Positions 6,474 through 11,138 of a stretch of 11,138 bases of DNA are shown in pieces. Under the pieces are notes generated by a model that worked only from the letters and a program-made list of their open reading frames with translations, did no database searches and was not told where the DNA came from. Made by a program: the position numbers and the translations under genes. The stretch comes from an uncultured Cardiobacterium sp. Lineage in GTDB: Bacteria > Pseudomonadota > Gammaproteobacteria > Cardiobacteriales > Cardiobacteriaceae. Numbering within the stretch: the first letter of the stretch is position 1; each line of letters starts with the position of its first letter. The stretch is taken from positions 1-11,138 of the forward strand of contig NZ_CALIZP010000043.1 in NCBI RefSeq assembly GCF_938028825.1. The letters are read 5' to 3'.

Positions 6474-7724
6474 ATGACCACCATCACCGCACTTGGCGAA
6501 AACGCCCGCCGCGCCGCCCGCCAACTGGCACAACTCGGCAGCAGCGCGAAAAACCAAGCCCTGCGCGCCGTGGCTGCCGCCCTGCGCGCAAACGAGGACG
6601 ACATCCTCGCCGCCAACGCGCGCGACCTCGCCTCTGCTGCCGGACACGGCATCAGCGGCGTCATGCTCGACCGCCTGCGCCTCGACGCCGCGCGCATCAA
6701 CGCCATCGCCGCCGGCGTCGAACAAGTCGCCGACCTGCCCGACCCCATCGGCACCGTGCTGCGCGGCTACACCAACGCCGACGGCCTCGACATCCTGCAA
6801 AAACGCGTGCCGCTCGGCGTGGTGGCGATGATTTTTGAAAGCCGCCCGAACGTCGTCGTGGATGCCTTCAGCCTCGCCTGCAAAACTGGCAACGCCATCA
6901 TCCTGCGCGGCGGCCGCGACGCCCGGCACAGCAACGCCGCGCTGGTGGACGTCATCCGCCGCACCCTGCACGCCGCCGGGATTGACACCGACGCCGTGCA
7001 ACTGCCGGACGACCCCGACCGCCGTCTCGCCGCAGCGCTGATGCAGGCCACCGACTACATCGACGTCCTCATCCCGCGCGGCGGCGCGCAGCTCATCCGC
7101 AGCATCAAAGAAAACGCGCGGGTGCCGGTCATCGAAACCGGCGTCGGCAACGTCCACATCTATGTGGACGAAAGCGCCGACCTCGACATGGCGACGCGCA
7201 TCGTCGTCAACGCCAAAACCCAGCGCCCCGGCGTCTGCAACGCGGCGGAAAACCTGCTGGTGCACAGTGCGGTGGCGGCACAATTCCTGCCGCAACTGGC
7301 GGCAGCAATGGCGGCGGTGCATGCCGTCGAATACCGCGCCGACGCCCGCGCCCTGCTGCTCCTGCCCGATGCTGTTGCCGCCACGGAAGAAGATTACGCG
7401 ACTGAATTTCTCGACTACATCCTGGCGGTGAAAGTGGTGGACAGCAACCAGGAGGCCATCAACTGGATCAACCGCTACACCAGCCACCACTCCGAAGCCA
7501 TCATCACCCGCGACCTCGCCAATGCCCGCGCCTTTCAGGAAGCGGTGGATGCGGCGGTGGTGTACGTCAATGCCTCGACCCGTTTCACCGACGGCTTCGT
7601 CTTCGGCCTCGGCGCGGAAATCGGTATCTCGACACAGAAAATGCACGCGCGCGGCCCGATGGGGCTGGAAGCGCTGACCAGCACGAAGTACTGCGTCTGC
7701 GGCACGGGGCAGATTCGGACATAA
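6474..7724 (+). CDS. proA: Glutamate-5-semialdehyde dehydrogenase (gamma-glutamyl phosphate reductase)
   Basis: ProA reduces gamma-glutamyl phosphate with NADPH to glutamate-5-semialdehyde, which cyclises to pyrroline-5-carboxylate. The length, 416 residues, is normal. Hallmarks are VPLGVVAMIFESRPNVVVDA, AIILRGGRDARHSN, the catalytic Cys255 in RPGVCNAAENLL, NRYTSHHSEAIITRD and VNASTRFTDGFVFGLGAEIG followed by STQKMHARGPMGLEAL. The C-terminal wording (GAEIGISTQK, TSTKY, GQIR) is closer to Firmicute ProA than to the E. coli form (GAEVAVSTQK, TTYKW), matching the short ProB next to it. A GAGGAG ribosome site at 6462-6467 precedes the ATG by 6 bp. ProB and ProA are thought to work as a complex passing on the labile acyl phosphate. 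The stop lies only 16 bp from the stop of the convergent minus-strand gene; a CCGGCCGG palindrome (7733-7740) fills most of that gap, with no clear terminator. Confidence 0.95.
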   Translation: MTTITALGENARRAARQLAQLGSSAKNQALRAVAAALRANEDDILAANARDLASAAGHGISGVMLDRLRLDAARINAIAAGVEQVADLPDPIGTVLRGYTNADGLDILQKRVPLGVVAMIFESRPNVVVDAFSLACKTGNAIILRGGRDARHSNAALVDVIRRTLHAAGIDTDAVQLPDDPDRRLAAALMQATDYIDVLIPRGGAQLIRSIKENARVPVIETGVGNVHIYVDESADLDMATRIVVNAKTQRPGVCNAAENLLVHSAVAAQFLPQLAAAMAAVHAVEYRADARALLLLPDAVAATEEDYATEFLDYILAVKVVDSNQEAINWINRYTSHHSEAIITRDLANARAFQEAVDAAVVYVNASTRFTDGFVFGLGAEIGISTQKMHARGPMGLEALTSTKYCVCGTGQIRT

Positions 7725-7740
7725 GCCGCCGTCCGGCCGG

Positions 7741-8163
7741 TTATTCCGCCGCTTCCTGTTTGGCAAGTGCCGAGCGGATCAGCATCTGTGTGCCGAACCA
7801 GCCCCAGTAGATGCGGTGGCGGTAGATTTTGCCGTCGCGGTGCTGCATGAGTTCGAGGATGTCCACCTGGTTGCCGTCCGGGGTTTGGCGCGGGTATTCC
7901 CAGATGAGGATGTCGCCGCCGGTGTAGTAGCGGGCATCGCGGTACCAGCGTACCCATTCGTTCGGGCGGCGGCGCGCGCCTTCTGCGAGGAAGGCGCGGA
8001 TTTCCGCCCTGCCGCGCAGGGTGCCGTCGTCGCGCTGCATGATGATGGGCACCAGCGGCGATTCGAGTTCGGCATCGTCGTGATAGAGGGCGATGAGGCC
8101 GTCGGTGTCGCGGTTTTTCGCGGCGTCGTGCCAGGCGTGGTAGAGGTGTTCTGCGGTGTGCAT
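7741..8163 (-). CDS. SnoaL/NTF2-like fold protein, function unknown
   Basis: The 140-residue protein starts MHTAEHLYHAWHDAAKNRD, followed by DGLIALYHDDAELESPL, TLRGRAEIRAFLAEG, ILIWEYPRQTPDGNQVDILE and GKIYRHRIYWGWFG. An N-terminal helix pair, then D/H-containing xALYxxDAxxxSP, then GRAEIRAF, then a beta-rich half is the usual layout of SnoaL-like NTF2 domains. These small alpha+beta barrels bind diverse small hydrophobic ligands, sometimes as enzymes. There is no signal peptide, so it is likely cytoplasmic. No catalytic set can be assigned. The start has a good ribosome site, GGAGAAA, 5 bp upstream of the ATG on the minus strand. It lies 62 bp downstream of the lipoprotein pair in the same direction, and could belong to that transcript or use the candidate -10 box at 8214-8219. 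Confidence 0.7.
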   Translation of the reverse strand: MHTAEHLYHAWHDAAKNRDTDGLIALYHDDAELESPLVPIIMQRDDGTLRGRAEIRAFLAEGARRRPNEWVRWYRDARYYTGGDILIWEYPRQTPDGNQVDILELMQHRDGKIYRHRIYWGWFGTQMLIRSALAKQEAAE

Positions 8164-8213
8164 GGTATTTCTCCGGTTGGGGGTTATCGGGCACCGGGGT
8201 CGGTGTTTCGCAA

Positions 8214-8219
8214 AGTATA
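8214..8219 (-). promoter_or_regulatory. Possible -10 box (TATACT) for the SnoaL-like gene
   Basis: On the minus strand TATACT (5/6 match to TATAAT) lies just past the stop of lipoprotein A and about 50 bp before the ATG at 8163. No convincing -35 hexamer is found 16-18 bp upstream, so this is a weak candidate. Confidence 0.25.
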
Positions 8220-8225
8220 GACGTT

Positions 8226-8651
8226 TTACAGCAGGCGTTGGTCGTCGTCTGCGCCGAAGGGTTGCTGCCAGGCGACGATGGCGTAACAGCGTTTGGGGGT
8301 GGTTTTGGTTTCCCAGGCCATGACGCGGATTTGCGGGTAGGGGTTGGTGTATTTGTCGCTGCGCTGCCAGTTGTCGCCAAGCGCTTTGTCCACGGCGGCG
8401 GTGATGGCGTCGTCGCTCACGCCTTCGCCGGCGGCAAGCTGCATGCTGCCCGCACGGTTTTCGGCACCGTAGGCGCGGCAGTTGTGGCGGGTGCGGATGG
8501 CGGTATTTTGGGTCAGGAAGTAGGCGGGCTCATGGACGCGATAGTTGATGGGCTTGACGCCGGGGATGGTGAGGGTGCTGAGATCGGTAGTATCGGGCCG
8601 GTCGCAGGCGGCGAGCAGCAGGACGGAGGCGAGGGCGAGGGTCTTGTGCAT
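8226..8651 (-). CDS. Small lipoprotein A (paralogue of the upstream lipoprotein B)
   Basis: The 141-residue protein begins MHKTLALASVLLLAAC: a short basic n-region, a hydrophobic core and an LLAAC lipobox, so signal peptidase II should cleave before Cys16. The next residue is Asp17, which in the E. coli Lol rule favours retention in the inner membrane. The mature part has PDTTDLSTLTIPGV, GVSDDAITAAVDKALGDNWQ and WETKTTPKRCYAIVAW. Cys58 and Cys122 could form a disulfide. I recognise no family and assign no function. It aligns along its length with the adjacent lipoprotein B (shared PDTTDLS-LTIPGV, DAI-AAVDKALG-NWQR and WET---KR-YAI segments), so the pair arose by tandem duplication. The ribosome site GAGGAG overlaps the TGA that ends the full-length frame of B, 11 bp before this ATG, indicating an operon with B first. 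Confidence 0.85.
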   Translation of the reverse strand: MHKTLALASVLLLAACDRPDTTDLSTLTIPGVKPINYRVHEPAYFLTQNTAIRTRHNCRAYGAENRAGSMQLAAGEGVSDDAITAAVDKALGDNWQRSDKYTNPYPQIRVMAWETKTTPKRCYAIVAWQQPFGADDDQRLL

Positions 8652-8662
8652 GGCGGTTCTCC

Positions 8663-9103
8663 TCAGGGGGCGCGGGTGTAGAGGCTTTCGAGCGGGCGGT
8701 AGCGGCGGCCATCGGCGGCGGTGATGACGTGGTCCTAAGCGGCGATGGCGTAGTAGCGCTTTGGTTTCTTCCTGGTTTCCCAGGTCATGACCCAGGTGTC
8801 CCAGGTCCCCCGCTCGGCTTTGCCGCGCTGCCAGTTGTTGCCGAGGGCCTTGTCCACGGCGGCGGCGATGGCGTCGTTGCTCACGCCTTCGTCGGCGGCG
8901 AGTTGCCGGCCGTCCAGTACCGCTGCGCGCGGCAGGTCGCCGCTCAGCACCATGATGGAAACGGATACGCTGATGACGGGGTCATTAAGGTATTGGTAGG
9001 GGGCGACGCCGGGGATGGTGAGGGCGGAGAGGTCGGTGGTGTCCGGCTGGTCGCAGGCGGCAAGCAGCAGGGCGGCCGTGAGGGTGAGGGCGGTTTTGTG
9101 CAT
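8663..9103 (-). pseudogene. Small lipoprotein B, truncated by a premature TAG at a conserved Trp codon
   Basis: The frame starts MHKTALTLTAALLLAAC (lipobox LLAAC, Cys17, then Asp18) and runs 122 codons to a TAG at 8735-8737. Past it the same frame stays open for 23 more codons (DHVITAADGRRYRPLESLYT, RAP) and ends in TGA at 8663-8665, directly before lipoprotein A's ribosome site. In lipoprotein A the matching segment is CYAIVAW where B has YYAIAA-stop, so the TAG most simply replaces a TGG Trp codon. The truncated 122-residue form keeps the signal peptide and the shared core, so some function may persist. B lacks the two mature-part cysteines of A. The ATG at 9103 is preferred over one at 9169 because the signal peptide begins here; a GGAG lies 11 bp upstream. 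The gene is divergent from the TonB-dependent receptor across 246 bp. Confidence 0.75.
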
Positions 9104-9263
9104 GACGGTCAGTACTCCATGAGGTTGAGGAAGGTTTGCGCGTGTTACTGCGGCAGGGCTTGCGGCCATTATCGTCAGTAACGGGCGGGGCGGGAAACAG
9201 GGTTATGTGCAGCGGGGATGGCGGGAAGCGGTGGAAGTGCCGGGCTTCAGCCGCCTGCGCACA

Positions 9264-9330
9264 GAGAATAGTGATGAAAAACTTTCTTATTAGGCTTCGT
9301 TTGTTTGCTAAACCGTAACCCTCTATTCAT
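9264..9330 (+). promoter_or_regulatory. AT-rich control region of the TonB-dependent receptor, with a weak Fur-box-like site
   Basis: In this GC-rich window, 9264-9330 is conspicuously AT-rich. The 19 bp at 9264-9282 match the classical Fur box at 11 of 19 positions by my own alignment, which is borderline. A weak promoter candidate, TTGTTT (9301-9306) with TATTCA (9324-9329) and a 17-bp spacer, follows; each hexamer matches consensus at only 3/6. Iron control of such a receptor gene would be expected from its family, but the sequence evidence is weak. The remainder of the 246-bp divergent gap (9104-9263) holds nothing I can identify apart from a GATAAT on the minus strand (9168-9173) that might serve the lipoprotein operon. 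Confidence 0.3.
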
Positions 9331-9349
9331 ACTTGGAAGTAACGCCATC

Positions 9350-11096
9350 ATGTCAAAACATTTTTTCCTCTCTTCACTCGCCCTTGCCGTCAGTGCCGCC
9401 GTCAACGCCCAGGAAGCCACCACGCTGGAAGCGATCAACGTCAACATCGGTCAGGAAGGCGCAAAAAACAAGACCAACGTTGTCGATATGGAAACCCTCG
9501 ACAAACGCACCGACACCGACCTGCGCGGCGCGCTGCGCGAAGAGCCGTCCATCAACTTCGGCGGCGGCAACGGCACCTCGCAATGGCTGACCATTCGCGG
9601 CATCGGCCAGGATCAGGTTGACCTGAAAGTGGACGGCGTCTATTCCGACACGCAGATGTTCCACCACCAGGGCCGCTTCATGCTTGATCCGGCGCTCGTG
9701 AAAATCGTCAGCGTGCAGAAAGGCACGGGTTCGGCCAGCGCGGGCATCGGCGCGACCGCCGGTTCCATCGTCGCCAAAACCGTGAGCGCGTCCGACCTCT
9801 TGCAGGAAGGGCAGAACATCGGCGGCAAAATCAGCGCCGGTTACTACACCAACAAGGGCGAACAGCTTGGTCTCAGCGCGTTTGGCAAATACGGTGCCTT
9901 CGACGGCATCATCGTCACCGATTTCATCAACCGCAAGGACTACAAGGGCGGGCACGGCTATCACAACCTGCTCGGCAACGACAAAGTGCTGAACAGCGGC
10001 CTGAAACAGCGCGGTTATCTCGGCAAAATCGGCGTGGATATTACTCCCGAACAGCGCCTCGACCTCAGCTTCCGCCAGGAACGCGATTCCGGCGTGCGCG
10101 CCCTGCGCGAAGAATTCGACTTCTCGCAAACCTTCCTCACCGCCAGAGGCGGGCGTCTGACCGCCGAACAGCAGGCACTCGGCTACACCGTCGAACCCGG
10201 TACCAACCTCATCAAGGACAGCAGCGGCAACTACGTCAGCAACATCGAAAACAACCAGCCGCGCTACCGTATCGCCACCCAGAATACCACCAACCTCGAA
10301 TACGAAGGGCGCAACATGGGCCTCATCGACAAAGCGACGGGCAACATCGGCCGCATGACCATCAAGCGCGATGAGCCCGATGAAAAAGCCCATCACGAAA
10401 TCGAAACCTACAACGGCAACCTCAACCTCGAAAGCGCCTTCACCACGCCGCACGTCTTCAAATACGGCGTCAACTGGCGCTACCAGGAAGGCAAAAGCAG
10501 CGGCGAGCGCGCTGCCGGCGTCCATCGCAACCAGAACAAAACCGATCTTGGCTTCTACGGCGAAGCCATCTGGAACCTCAACCCGGTAACGCTGACCACC
10601 GGCCTGCGCTACGACCACTTCAACTTCAAACCCAGCGGCGGCGGCGGCAGCAGAAGCAGCGGCAGGCTCAACCCCAGCGTCGGCGTCATCTACGACGTCA
10701 TCCCCGGCCTCAGCCTGAACGCCAGCCACAACTACGCCAGCCGCAGCCCGCGCCTCTACGAAGTCATGCTCGGCACGGCCGCGCCGTCCGCGCCGACAGC
10801 GGTCTCAAGGCCGAACGCGCGCGCAACACCGAAATCGGCTTCGATTACGCCTGGAACGACGCACTCACCTTTGAAGGCAGCTACTTCTGGCAGACCACCA
10901 AAGGCATCATCAGTACCGCCACCGAAACCGACGCGCAGGGCAACACCTACCGCCGCATGTTCAACGGCGGCAAACTGAAAAACAGCGGTTACGAACTCGG
11001 CGCGACCTACCGCTGGCAGGGGCTGAAAGTCGGCGCGGGCGTCGCATACAGCAAGCCCAAACTCGACGGCGCGGTCGCCGATGACAACTATAGCTA
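9350..11096 (+). pseudogene. TonB-dependent outer-membrane receptor (FetA/FrpB-like), frameshifted and truncated
   Basis: A Sec signal peptide (MSKHFFLSSLALAVSAAVNA, cleavage before Q21) is followed by a TonB-box-like segment (LEAINV, about 26-31). The plug domain contains LRGALREEPSINFGGG, IRGIG (from 82), KVDGVYSDTQMFHHQGR (FHHQGR at 104-109), VQKGTGSASAGIGATAGSI and SASDLL, then alternating beta-strands of the barrel. The FHHQGR-DP-LV wording resembles FetA/FrpB-type siderophore receptors, so ferric siderophore uptake is likely but the ligand is unknown. The first frame is good to about residue 475 (YEVMLGTA). Between roughly 10775 and 10790 the coding sense moves to another frame (RADSGLKAERARNTEIGF on to GAVADDNYS), consistent with loss of one base. 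That frame ends at TAA 11094-11096, with the last barrel strands missing. The start at 9350 is chosen for the signal peptide; GGAAG at 9335-9339 is the ribosome site. Confidence 0.8.
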
Positions 11097-11138
11097 ATGG
11101 ATTTCATTTTTCATACAGATCCTAAATAGCTTGTCGAT
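11087..11138. other. AT-rich segment interrupting the receptor gene; possible insertion boundary
   Basis: Base composition changes sharply after GCCGATGACAAC: the last roughly 50 bp (TATAGCTAATGG, TTTCATTTTTCATACAGATC and on) are AT-rich and carry no recognisable receptor sequence, although the barrel domain should continue for many more strands. The end of an insertion sequence or another recombination joint is the simplest explanation. I cannot name an element, and no terminal inverted repeat can be confirmed because the window ends. Confidence 0.4.

Noticed and set aside
7722..7745. Bidirectional terminator between proA and the convergent SnoaL-like gene
   Set aside because: ATAA and TTAT plus CCGGCCGG look symmetric, but the pairing needs bulges and leaves almost no loop, so it was not listed as a feature.
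5499..7766. A 755-codon open frame on the minus strand opposite proB-proA
   Set aside because: It is antisense to two unmistakable enzymes. Its translation is low-complexity and rich in V, G, A, D and H, as expected when GC-rich third codon positions are read backwards.
1598..8737. Stop-codon reassignment or a suppressor-tRNA system to explain the in-frame TAA and TAG
   Set aside because: TAA is used as the normal final stop by other genes in the window (proA, the SnoaL-like gene, lipoprotein A), and the two interrupted genes carry different stop codons, so simple nonsense mutation is more likely.
9374..10729. A 451-codon minus-strand frame opposite the TonB-dependent receptor
   Set aside because: It mirrors the receptor gene and has no start context or recognisable domain.

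Overview
The window is GC-rich chromosomal DNA of a gammaproteobacterium. The evidence is a canonical cmoB (a tRNA U34-modifying gene typical of that class), an rluD-type pseudouridine synthase, Sec/Lol-type lipoproteins and a TonB-dependent outer-membrane receptor. Gene content and style would fit a member of the Cardiobacteriaceae such as Cardiobacterium, but that is a guess from memory and not proven by anything here.

Layout. At the left edge, on the minus strand, are the first 26 codons of a RluC/RluD-type rRNA pseudouridine synthase. To its right on the plus strand lie: a membrane-anchored M48-type zinc peptidase gene cut by one in-frame TAA (266-2140); a DUF819-type polytopic membrane protein (2318-3553); the collapsed remnant of an AraC/GyrI-like regulator that overlaps it by ATGA (3550-3821); a strong terminator; a CmoA-like SAM enzyme translationally coupled to cmoB (3900-5521); and the proline biosynthesis pair proB-proA (5586-7724). 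Converging on proA from the minus strand are a SnoaL/NTF2-like protein (7741-8163) and two tandem paralogous small lipoproteins (8226-9103), the upstream one carrying a premature TAG. Divergent from these, a FetA/FrpB-like TonB-dependent receptor starts at 9350. It carries a frameshift near 10775-10790 and breaks off at about 11087, where the sequence abruptly becomes AT-rich.

How the genes work together. CmoA-like plus CmoB suggests the carboxy-SAM route to 5-oxyacetyl-uridine at tRNA position 34. ProB plus ProA carry out the first two steps from glutamate to proline. The lipoproteins and the receptor form a divergent cell-envelope locus.

Two themes stand out. First, a 25-bp tandem repeat (core GCCGCTTGGCGGGCCC) occurs at three intergenic sites, always in the same orientation, strictly in 25-bp register, and always just upstream of a plus-strand gene; at one site it appears to donate a TATAAT box. 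Second, four of the ten genes that can be judged are broken in different ways (two nonsense codons, one internal deletion, one frameshift plus truncation), which suggests ongoing gene decay or, less likely, sequencing error. I saw no CRISPR array, tRNA or rRNA.
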